DNA from: Thermofilales archaeon
Lineage (GTDB): Archaea; Thermoproteota; Thermoprotei; Thermofilales; Thermofilaceae
Length of the DNA: 64,000 bases
Assembly: GCA_028275925.1 (NCBI GenBank)
Contig: JAPWTS010000003.1
Location: 1 to 64,000 of the forward strand
Reading direction: 5' to 3'
Shown here: positions 58,385 to 64,000 of the stretch, one piece after another
Numbering within the stretch: the first letter of the stretch is position 1
How the letters are laid out: each line of letters begins with the position of its first letter
Notes under the pieces: model-generated
Databases searched by the model: none
What the model was told of the DNA's origin: nothing
What the model saw: the letters and a program-made list of their open reading frames with translations, nothing else
Program-made: the position numbers and the translations under genes

Positions 58385-58669
58385 CTAGCCCACCCCCTCC
58401 TCCACCATCGCTATCGCTTTGACCGGGCACTCGTTCGCGCAGATCCCGCAGCCCTTGCAGTAGTCGTAGTCGATCTCCACGCTGTCGTCCTCGCGCCGCT
58501 TGATGGCGGGTTCGGGGCAGTAGAACCAGCAGAGCAGGCACCTGATGCACTTCGACTGGTCAAGCACGGGCTTGAGCGCTCTCCAGCCCCCCGTCTTGTA
58601 GAGCACGGAGTTGCCGGCCTCCGCTATAATCGGCGCGGACAGGTCCTTCCAGCTCAAAAGCTTAGACAA
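58385..58669 (-). CDS. porD: Pyruvate:ferredoxin oxidoreductase, delta (ferredoxin-like) subunit
   Basis: This 94-residue subunit carries two [4Fe-4S] clusters: CIRCLLCWFYCPEPAI and CKGCGICANECPVKAIAMV. It passes electrons from the beta subunit to free ferredoxin. The N-terminal SWKDLSAPIIAEAGNSVLYKTGGWRALKPVLDQSK is typical for PorD. Its start overlaps the end of porC by 8 nt and its stop precedes porA directly. Confidence 0.94.
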   Translation of the reverse strand: MSKLLSWKDLSAPIIAEAGNSVLYKTGGWRALKPVLDQSKCIRCLLCWFYCPEPAIKRREDDSVEIDYDYCKGCGICANECPVKAIAMVEEGVG

Positions 58670-59225
58670 CCCGCTTCACCCCCTCGTAGCACCTTTTGAT
58701 GGCTTCAACGTTGCGCGCGACCAGCTGGGGGTTCTTGAACCTTTCCTCCACAGCCTTGAGCACGCTCTCCAGCGCGACCAGGCCTGAGGCCTTCACGAAG
58801 GCGCCCAGCATCGGCGTGTTGTAGAGCGGGCGACCGAAAACCTCCATGGCCACCTTGAACGCGTCCACGCTCCACACGCTGAGCCCGAGCGCTTTCGCCC
58901 CCTCTAGGAGGCTCCGGTGCACCTCGCGCGCGTTGACGACGAGCAAGCCCCCCTTCTTGACCCCTTCTAGGATGAGGGACGTTGCGCTCTGCAGGCTCGG
59001 GTCGATCACGACGACGGCGTCCGGGTTGTACACGCCGAAGTGCTGCTCGATAGGTTCGTCCGCGATCCTCGTGTAAGCCCTCACTGGAGCTCCTCTGCGC
59101 TCGGGCCCAAACTCTGGCGCGTGGTAGACGTACTTGCCCTCCAGTATCGCGGCCCTAGCCAGCAGGTCGCTCGCTGTTACAACACCTTGGCCGCCGCGCC
59201 CGTGCCAACGAACCTCGTAGAGCAT
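58662..59225 (-). CDS. porC: Pyruvate:ferredoxin oxidoreductase, gamma subunit
   Basis: The gamma subunit starts EVRWHGRGGQGVVTASDLLARAAILEGKYVYHAPEFGPERRGAPVRAYTRI and has NPDAVVVIDPSLQS, NAREV and YNTPMLGAFVKASGLV, all typical for PorC. Length is 187. It is first in the operon: TATA ACCGTTAAAGAGG lies at 59264-59276, with a leader of about 20-30 nt before ATG 59225 (GAGGGCCGAG just ahead). The four-subunit order C-D-A-B is that of many archaea. Confidence 0.94.
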   Translation of the reverse strand: MLYEVRWHGRGGQGVVTASDLLARAAILEGKYVYHAPEFGPERRGAPVRAYTRIADEPIEQHFGVYNPDAVVVIDPSLQSATSLILEGVKKGGLLVVNAREVHRSLLEGAKALGLSVWSVDAFKVAMEVFGRPLYNTPMLGAFVKASGLVALESVLKAVEERFKNPQLVARNVEAIKRCYEGVKRVV

Positions 59226-59428
59226 CTTCTCGGCCCTCGCGGCGACCTCCGCTCACCCCCTCTTTAACGGTTTTGCGCGCGCAGCATGCGCAGTGTGTGA
59301 CGGTCTCAGCGCAGCCTTCAAGCGCGGAGAGACCCAAGCGCGGGCAAAAAGAGGGTTGCCAGCTAACTGATGGTTCCCGATGTGCGCAAACGATATATCC
59401 GTGCAGCGCTCGCATAACGCGAGCGGGG

Positions 59429-59869
59429 ATGGAGGAGAAGTTGGTAAGCGAAATGATAGAAACGTTGGCTAGGATGGAGAGAGAAGTCGAAAAGATGTTC
59501 AGAGACCTTTGGACCAGGCTTTCCGCCGAAGTCCCCCTAAAGCTGGAGGCTTGGGAGCCGCCCGCCGACGTGATCGACGCGGGCGAGGAGCTGGTGGTGT
59601 ACGTCGACGTGCCCGGCTTCTCTAAAGAAAACATAAAGGTTAAAGTAACAGAGGATTATATTGAAATTGTTGCACAAAAAAGCGCTGAAAAAACCGTTAC
59701 TGGAACATATTTGCTGAGGCAAAGGTTCAGGGAATCGCTTTACAAGAAAATAGTACTTCCGGTTAAAGTCCGCCCCGAGCAGGCGAAGGCTCGCTTGGAG
59801 AACGGCGTGCTGGAAATAAGGGTTCCTAAGATCAGCGTGGCGAAGGAGGTCCAGGTCTCCGTCGAGTAG
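59429..59869 (+). CDS. Hsp20 small heat-shock protein 2
   Basis: This is a second small heat-shock protein (146 residues), different from the one at 44863. The crystallin domain is PPADVIDAGEELVVYVDVPGFSKENIKVKVTEDYIEIVAQKS...FRESLYKKIVLPVKVRPEQAKARLENGVLEIRVPKI, with a C-terminal VPKISVAK resembling the IXI motif. The N-terminal arm is short (about 45 residues). The middle of the gene (59630-59720) is AT-rich. ATG 59429 follows TATA CGATATATCCG. It is divergent from the por operon. Confidence 0.92.
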   Translation: MEEKLVSEMIETLARMEREVEKMFRDLWTRLSAEVPLKLEAWEPPADVIDAGEELVVYVDVPGFSKENIKVKVTEDYIEIVAQKSAEKTVTGTYLLRQRFRESLYKKIVLPVKVRPEQAKARLENGVLEIRVPKISVAKEVQVSVE

Positions 59870-59904
59870 GTAGATGCCCCTAGAGAAGCGCGCGCACGCT
59901 ATAG

Positions 59905-60010
59905 CACCGCTGCGTATTCTCTATCCTTTTCTCTAACTTTCCGTTTAGAAAAGATCACTTTCAGGCTTCTCAACGTCGAATTTATAAAGCTCCCGCTCGC
60001 CTTTCGACCC
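59905..60010 (+). mobile_element. Dispersed leader/promoter module, copy D
   Basis: Here GTATTCTCTATCCTTTTCTC, TTTAGAAAAGATCACTTTC and TATA GAATTTATAAAGC (59978-59990) stand in the same order and spacing as at the two tnpB genes and the tfb-like gene. Up to GTG 60011 and some 100 bp beyond it, the sequence matches copy A best. No intact tnpB follows; the GC-rich stretch and the broken TnpB-like gene come next. The left hairpin is less clear than in copies A and B. Confidence 0.7.
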
Positions 60011-60160
60011 GTGAGCCGCGGGAAAAGCGCGGCGGGAGCGCAAGCGGTGTGGGGGCTTGAGCCCCGAGCTCGAAAGCCCCCGCCCGCTGGGCGCTGGGGT
60101 GGGGGCGCTCGACCTTTTGCTGGAGGCGGCTCGTTGAGCTGGCTCAACTGGCTTCGCTGA
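60011..60160 (+). CDS. Leader ORF of module D
   Basis: From the leaderless-position GTG 60011 a frame of 49 residues stays open to TGA 60158-60160. Its first part (SRGKSA..., WGLEPRAR) corresponds to the N-terminal extension of the TFB-like protein and to the out-of-frame region before tnpB copy 1. It ends inside the palindrome array (SLSWLNWLR). It is probably a remnant of whatever gene the module once drove, not a functional protein. Confidence 0.3.
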   Translation: MSRGKSAAGAQAVWGLEPRARKPPPAGRWGGGARPFAGGGSLSWLNWLR

Positions 60161-60223
60161 GCCAGCTCAACGAGACCTCGCCCCGCTGAACTGGCTCAAC
60201 GAGCTCCGTTGAACCGGCTCAAC
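60133..60223 (+). repeat. Array of four 16-bp palindromes
   Basis: Four imperfect copies of the palindrome GTTGAGCyGGCTCAAC start at 60133, 60156, 60185 and 60208. The start-to-start distances are 23, 29 and 23 bp. Copies 1 and 2 are also complementary to each other over 14 bp and can form one long hairpin. The pattern suggests binding sites for a dimeric protein or foldback structures of a transposon end. It is unlike anything else in the window. Confidence 0.8.
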
Positions 60224-60344
60224 GGGCGTACCACGCTGTAGTAAAGCCTCGAGAGCCTCCTACCACACCACAGCACGCTTACTCCGCCGGAATTCTCCCG
60301 CGAGCCAGCGCGAGAAAATTTTTATTTAGGCCCTCAGAAGCATT

Positions 60345-60563
60345 CCCCGGTGAACGCGCCGAGCGGGATGACAGTGAACCCCAGCCGGCGGCTCGGCGCG
60401 GGATGGGGCGAGGACGGGGGGATGAGGGGGGCTCAGCGCACACCAGGCAGCGCACGGCGGCACTACACGAGAGCGCGCTAGCGCGGCGCCCTCCAGCGAC
60501 GGAGCGCCAAGGGGCGGAGAGCCCAGCTCGGAGCCTGCTCGGCCCGAGAACAAATATTTTTTT
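60345..60563 (+). ncRNA. Candidate structured RNA between a TATA box and a T-run
   Basis: A TATA-like TTTTTATTTAGG (about 60318-60330) predicts a start at 60345-60352, and seven Ts at 60557-60563 could end the transcript, giving about 210 nt. Inside, CGCGCCGAGC (60355-60364) pairs perfectly with GCTCGGCGCG (60391-60400) around a loop containing GATGACAGTGAA, and further GC stems follow. A leaderless 43-codon ORF from GTG 60350 is also possible. I looked for RNase P and SRP RNA consensus elements without success. Confidence 0.4.
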
Positions 60564-60602
60564 CCCCGGATCCGCCCAACCAACCCGCCCCGCTACCCAG
60601 CT

Positions 60603-61200
60603 GAAAGACGCTGGCCCCCCCGAGGAGGGGGGGTTGGGCGAGGGCGCGGGGGCGCGCGCGGCCGCGCCTCCGCCGCCTAGGGGCGTGAGCCCCGAAACGG
60701 CGGGCCGGGCCCCGTGAGGGTCGGCGGGGAGGGAGCGTGGTCTCCCGAGCCGCCGGCCAGGCGGGTCCGGGAGCTCGGGCTGGGGCTGGGCTCCGAGCGG
60801 GCCCGTGGGAGCGCGCCGCCCGGGAGGCGCCTCCCACTTCGGCCCGAGCAGGCGTAGGGGGCGTGGAGGCTGGCAGGAACGCGGAAAGGCCCCCGAAGGA
60901 TGAGCTGGACCGGTGAGGGCCGAGCCGCGAGGCTGTGAGGCCCGAGGGGTGAAGGTGAAGTCGAGCTCGGGCGAGCGCGCGAAGGCCGCCCGCCCGGGAG
61001 GGCGGCAGAGGCTCCCGCTCCCGCCCCGGGTGCGGGAGGAGGTGAGGCCGCCGCGAGGCGGCTGAGGGCGCCGAGGGGAGCGCCGCGCGCCCACGGCCCC
61101 GCGCGCTGGGAGCGGGGCGCTCCGCAGCCCAGCCGGCTCGGCTTGGGGGTGGTTCCGACCCCTCCCACATTCCCGCCCCCAGCGGCGGCCACCCCTCGTG
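60603..61200 (+). repeat. GC-rich tandem hairpin array upstream of the broken TnpB-like gene
   Basis: About 600 bp of extreme GC content holds one short stem-loop after another, separated by purine-rich spacers such as GAGGTGAG. Clear cases are GCCGCCC/GGGCGGC (60985-61006), CTCCCGC/GCGGGAG (61012-61038) and GCCGCC-GCGA-GGCGGC (61047-61062, with a GNRA-type tetraloop). Long open frames on the minus strand here are low-complexity Pro/Arg/Ala/Gly and do not look like protein. The GCGA hairpin recurs at 62572-62589. Confidence 0.6.
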
Positions 61201-62487
61201 AGGGGTGGGATCGTGGGAGGGGAAAAGAAACGAAACGGGACCACCCCTGGGCCGGGCAGGCGAGTCTTCAAACTGAAAACAAGTAAGAGTATAAAAGGAA
61301 AGTTAAAAGAGTTCTACAATATGTTAACATCATTCATTCGATTGGTTGAAATACCGAAAAGCGCACTACGCTACAGGGAGGAGTGGGAGAACAGCTTCCT
61401 TCAGACCGTCCACAGCCGCCTCGCTACCGGCAAGTGGCTGAGACCGGCGAAGAAGAGGAAGAGGGGGAGGAAGAGCGGGAAGCACATCCCGAAGAGGCCG
61501 CCGTTCCTGCTTACGGTGCGCTTTATTCTACAGAGCGGGGAGCCGCGTGGTCGCACGGATGCTCCGGTGGTCGTGGACTTGCGCAAGAGAGAGGTCAGGA
61601 TTCCTTGCGTCGGCGTGGCGGTGCCTATTCCGGAGCGGCTGGCGAGGGCGCTGGAGGAGGAGAACGGGTTGGAGCCGCGGCCCGAGTTCGTCGTGCAGCT
61701 GTGCAGCGACGGTCGGCTGAGACTCATCGCGAAGCGGGCTCCGGAGCCGCGCGCTCGAAGAAGTCCCGCTAAGGGTGATCGCGGTCGACGAGAACTCTCG
61801 GTACGGCTTCGTGGTGGCGGTCTTCGACTTCGACGAGCGCGGCTACTGCCGCCTGACGCGCTTTGAAATTTTCAAGCCGCCGAACCACGGCCTACCGCGA
61901 GAAAGTGGTTTCTGCGCTGAAGAGCTACGCGGACAAGCCCGCCGAGGCGCTCGAGAGCGTGCGCGAGCTTCTACCCTTCATTCCAACGCCGAGCGACGCC
62001 GAGAGGCTGGCGCGCGCGGCTCTCGCTAGGAAGAAAAGGCTGAACGACGCCTTCATCGAAACACTTGTAGCTAGGGTGCGCGAGCTCGTTAGGGAAGCGC
62101 TCCAAGGGGGCGCCGCCGCGGCCATCGTGGTGGACCCTATTAACAGCGAGAGCCTGCGAGGGACGCCGATGCAGGGGACGCTGCTGCGCGCGGAGGAGGC
62201 TGGAGAACTTGGCGAGGTACGAGGGCGCGCACTTCGCGGAGCTGCGGGCTTCAGGAAAGCTGTGTCCCCTCTGTGGCGCAGAGGGGGTGGAGAACGGGCA
62301 CAGGGTGTTCAAGTGCCCAAGCTGCGGGATCGTATGGGACCGCGACCGAGCGGCGGTGGTGAACCTGGTGTTGCGGTACTTAAAGGCGCTATACAGGGAG
62401 GAGTGCCAAGACGCAAATTTGATAAGGTTAGCGGACGCGATGCGAGCGTGGCTGAAAAGGCACCCCGGCTTCCTGCTGCGCGCGTAA
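61198..62487 (+). pseudogene. Frameshifted TnpB-like gene of a second lineage
   Basis: Four consecutive segments in changing frames read as one TnpB-like protein. Segment 1 has FKLKTSKSIKGKLKEFYNML and PEFVVQLCSDGRLRLIAKR. Segment 2 has RuvC-I VIAVDENSRYGFVVAVFDFDERG. Segment 3 has LPFIPTPSDAERLARAALARKKRLNDAF and a RuvC-II-like IVVDPINSESLRGTPMQGTLL. Segment 4 has RRLENLARYEGAHF, a zinc ribbon CPLCG...CPSCG and RuvC-III WDRDRAAVVNLVLRYL. Frame changes fall near 61770, 61870 and 62187. It is clearly distinct from the two intact tnpB genes. Confidence 0.75.
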
Positions 62488-62636
62488 GCCCCGTTCCCGA
62501 GGGGGCGGGGGTCCGCCATCGCGGCCCGTCCCCCGAAGGGGCCCAGCGCGCGGGCCAACCCGTGACGATGAGCCCGCCGCGAGGCGGGCGAGGAGGCTCC
62601 CGCCGGTTAGCGGCGGGAGAGCCCCCAGAAGGGGCG
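62488..62636 (+). repeat. GC-rich tandem hairpin array downstream of the TnpB-like gene
   Basis: Right after the zinc-ribbon end of the broken gene come five stem-loops: GCCCC/GGGGC (62488-62506), CCCC/GGGG (about 62530-62541), GCCCGCC-GCGA-GGCGGGC (62572-62589), CTCCCGCC-ggttagc-GGCGGGAG (62597-62619) and GCCCC/GGGGC (62621-62635). The place fits the guide-RNA region of a TnpB element. The GCGA hairpin and a CTCCCG stem beside it also occur at 61012-61062, in swapped order. Confidence 0.6.
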
Positions 62637-62639
62637 GGG

Positions 62640-63158
62640 ATGCGGGCGCGCGCGCTAGAGAAGGTCGCTCTCGGAGGAACGTTTTCTTTCTTCCACCCTG
62701 GTCATCGGCATCTGTTAAGGCAAGCCCTTGAAATGGGGAGAACGGTAGTGGTGGGGGTTACGAGCGACGAGTTCGCTCGCTCCTTCGGTAAAGCGCATCC
62801 CATCGAGCCCTACGAGGTTCGCGCGTTACGCGTGCTGAGGTACTGCCTCCGCAAAGCTAGGAGCGGACAGCGCATCGTGATAGTCCCCTTGGACGACGTC
62901 GGCGGTCCAGCCTCCAGCGACCCCTCGGTGGAAGCTATAATCGCCACAGAGGAGACCGCCGCCCGCGCTATCGAGGTTTCGCTGAGCCGCGCTAAGCGAG
63001 GGTTGAAGCCAGCGATCGTAGTCGCCGTGGAGCCTGTCCTGGGGGTCGACGGCCAACCAATATCCAGCACTAAGCTCTGGCGGGCTTACGCTAGCGCGCA
63101 TCGGAGCGGCGGAGCTCTCCGCCAGCCCGGCGAGCCCACCCCTCGATCAACTTCCTAG
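62640..63158 (+). CDS. coaD: Phosphopantetheine adenylyltransferase, archaeal type
   Basis: This enzyme makes dephospho-CoA from phosphopantetheine and ATP. It is a nucleotidyltransferase with the site VALGGTFSFFHPGHRHLLRQALEMG (T/HxGH), followed by VVVGVTSDEFARSFGKAHPIEPYEVRALRVLRYCL and the ISSTK motif in VDGQPISSTKLWRAY. Archaeal members are about 150-170 residues; this has 172. ATG 62640 is chosen because the conserved part begins 10 residues later; the frame is open far upstream through the TnpB remnant. The tail after KLWRAYASAHR overlaps the convergent membrane gene by 68 bp. Confidence 0.9.
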   Translation: MRARALEKVALGGTFSFFHPGHRHLLRQALEMGRTVVVGVTSDEFARSFGKAHPIEPYEVRALRVLRYCLRKARSGQRIVIVPLDDVGGPASSDPSVEAIIATEETAARAIEVSLSRAKRGLKPAIVVAVEPVLGVDGQPISSTKLWRAYASAHRSGGALRQPGEPTPRSTS

Positions 63159-63351
63159 AAAGGGTCGAGAGGGCGTAGTACCACGCGAGCGCCCAGCACG
63201 CGAACGCCATCAACCCCAGCACGGTGCGGGTCCAGCTCTCCCTAACCACCGCCATCATCGCGACATCGATCGTGTACAGGAGAGCGATCGCCGAGAGCCA
63301 CACGAGGAGTATCAAAGCGCTGAAAACCGCTAGCGACCGCAACTCGCTCAC
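63091..63351 (-). CDS. Small two-helix membrane protein
   Basis: This 86-residue protein has two membrane helices, residues about 8-30 (VFSALILLVWLSAIALLYTIDVA) and 41-62 (TVLGLMAFACWALAWYYALSTL), and a basic tail (RKLIEGWARRAGGELRRSDAR). Its start overlaps the GPT-family gene by 4 bp, so it is translationally coupled to it and may assist it in the membrane. The family is not recognised. The 3' end overlaps coaD. Confidence 0.6.
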   Translation of the reverse strand: MSELRSLAVFSALILLVWLSAIALLYTIDVAMMAVVRESWTRTVLGLMAFACWALAWYYALSTLSRKLIEGWARRAGGELRRSDAR

Positions 63352-64000
63352 CTCGGTATCAGCAGTGCAGAGAGCGCGGCGAGCGCGCTGCTGAAAACCC
63401 CCAGGGCTATCAAGCGGAGTGCGACCTGCCTTTCCTCGAGCGGGCCGTCCACCGCCAGTATGAGCCTGACCAGCGAGACAGGGGCGGTGGGGCTGGTTGA
63501 CGGCGCAAGCTTGTAGTCCTCGCGCACGACCACCGGGCGCTCCCTCATCTGCCGATGCTCCTTGAACCCGCGGACCGAAGTTATAACCAGCGCGCCGTTC
63601 AGTATGTGGGGGATTAACGCCACCGCCGCTAGGAACTCGAGGTGCAGCAGCGCGGCAGCTGCGCCGATGTACGCTCCCACCATCAGGCTGCCCGAATCGC
63701 CGTTAAGCACTCGGGCTGGCCACCTGTTGTAGGGGAGGTATCCCGCTAAGGCGCCAACTAAGGGGAGCAGCAGGAGCGCCCCCCGGGGGTCGATCGGAAG
63801 GGCCGAGACGGCGAGAGCGCTTGCGGCTGCAAGCGAGGTCGCCGGCATGACGCCGTTGAACACGTCGAGCATGTTGACGACATTCGCAGGTCCCGCCGCT
63901 ACGAGCGGGAGCAGGATCCAGTACACGATCGTTAGTCGCAGGCGGCCCAGCAGGGGGACCAGCGGTCGCCCTAGCTGGACGTGAGTGGGCTGCGCGACGT
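63348..64000 (-). CDS. GPT/MraY-family sugar-phosphate polyprenyl transferase, partial
   Basis: This is an integral membrane transferase that puts a sugar-1-phosphate on dolichyl or similar polyprenyl phosphate, the first step of N-glycan lipid carriers. Family motifs are VNMLDVFNGVMP (the NxxD/FNG site), NRWPARVLNGDSGSLMVGAYIGA (GDSG, metal binding) and HILNGALVITSVRGFKEHRQ (cytoplasmic loop). At least five hydrophobic segments are seen. The frame is open to the window edge with in-family sequence before GTG 63926, so the true start lies outside the window. Confidence 0.85.
   Translation of the reverse strand, partial: VAQPTHVQLGRPLVPLLGRLRLTIVYWILLPLVAAGPANVVNMLDVFNGVMPATSLAAASALAVSALPIDPRGALLLLPLVGALAGYLPYNRWPARVLNGDSGSLMVGAYIGAAAALLHLEFLAAVALIPHILNGALVITSVRGFKEHRQMRERPVVVREDYKLAPSTSPTAPVSLVRLILAVDGPLEERQVALRLIALGVFSSALAALSALLIPR

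Noticed and set aside
60279-61271. Long open frames (up to 330 codons) on the minus strand across the GC-rich tract
   Set aside because: They are low-complexity Pro/Arg/Ala/Gly sequences, several frames are open at once because stop codons are rare in GC-rich DNA, and the DNA is better explained as hairpins.
1-64000. CRISPR array or cas genes
   Set aside because: No regularly spaced identical 24-37-bp repeats with unique spacers were seen. The palindrome array at 60.1 kb has units of 16 bp with gaps of 7-13 bp, too short for spacers, and no cas gene is present.

Overview
The window is a 64 kb piece of a GC-rich chromosome from a hyperthermophilic archaeon of the Thermoproteota (Crenarchaeota), most like Thermoproteales or Thermofilales. 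The evidence is a reverse gyrase, a crenactin with arcadin-like genes, Alba, TBP and TFB, RpoK, the archaeal ribosomal proteins S28e, L7Ae, L24e and L40e, and short introns at non-canonical positions in all four tRNA genes. Most genes have a TATA box about 26 nt before a GTG or ATG start, which implies mostly leaderless mRNAs; I used this to choose many starts. No rRNA gene and no CRISPR array was seen.

Layout. 0-9 kb: a truncated TFB-like gene, translin, methionine aminopeptidase, DUF1512, archease and RtcB, a first TnpB element, S7 and tRNA-Val. 9-17 kb: a C/D RNA candidate, DnaG, a second TFB-like gene running antisense through tRNA-Gly(UCC), a KaiC/HTH pair, an M14-like protein, a second C/D RNA candidate, a PRC-barrel coiled-coil protein and tRNA-Gly(CCC). 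17-25 kb: UMP kinase, Nop5 and fibrillarin, an HTH regulator, Trm1, an oxidoreductase, a P-loop kinase-like protein, a SPOUT-like protein and an orphan C5 methyltransferase. 25-31 kb: the replication cluster Gins23, MCM (with a mini-intein) and Hel308. 31-38 kb: S28e, L7Ae, TrmI, two eIF2B-like paralogues (one a likely ribose-1,5-bisphosphate isomerase), a second TnpB element, tRNA-Asp, an aldo/keto reductase and an internally deleted TnpB element. 38-44 kb: L24e and the crenactin/arcadin cluster. 44-56 kb: Alba, Hsp20, RpoK, thermosome, signal peptidase, TBP, an N-acetyltransferase, L40e, L6, aIF1, NadM and reverse gyrase. 56-64 kb: the porCDAB operon, a second Hsp20, then about 2.7 kb of unusual DNA (a mobile promoter copy, a palindrome array, a candidate ncRNA, GC-rich hairpin arrays and a frameshifted TnpB-like gene), ending in CoaD and a GPT-family membrane transferase cut by the window edge.

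Functional links. Nop5, fibrillarin and L7Ae are the protein set of C/D box RNPs, and two C/D RNA candidates lie nearby. RtcB and archease form the tRNA-exon ligase system, which fits the intron-bearing tRNA genes. MCM, Gins23, Hel308 and reverse gyrase serve replication and topology. TBP and two reduced TFB-like proteins serve transcription.

The most unusual signal is a conserved leader and promoter module of about 140 bp. It occurs upstream of both tnpB genes, the truncated tfb gene and an otherwise gene-poor GC-rich region, and in degraded form in a miniature element. A second is the array of short GC hairpins, some with GCGA tetraloops, on both sides of the broken TnpB-like gene. All functional statements are inferred from reading the sequence; no database search was run.
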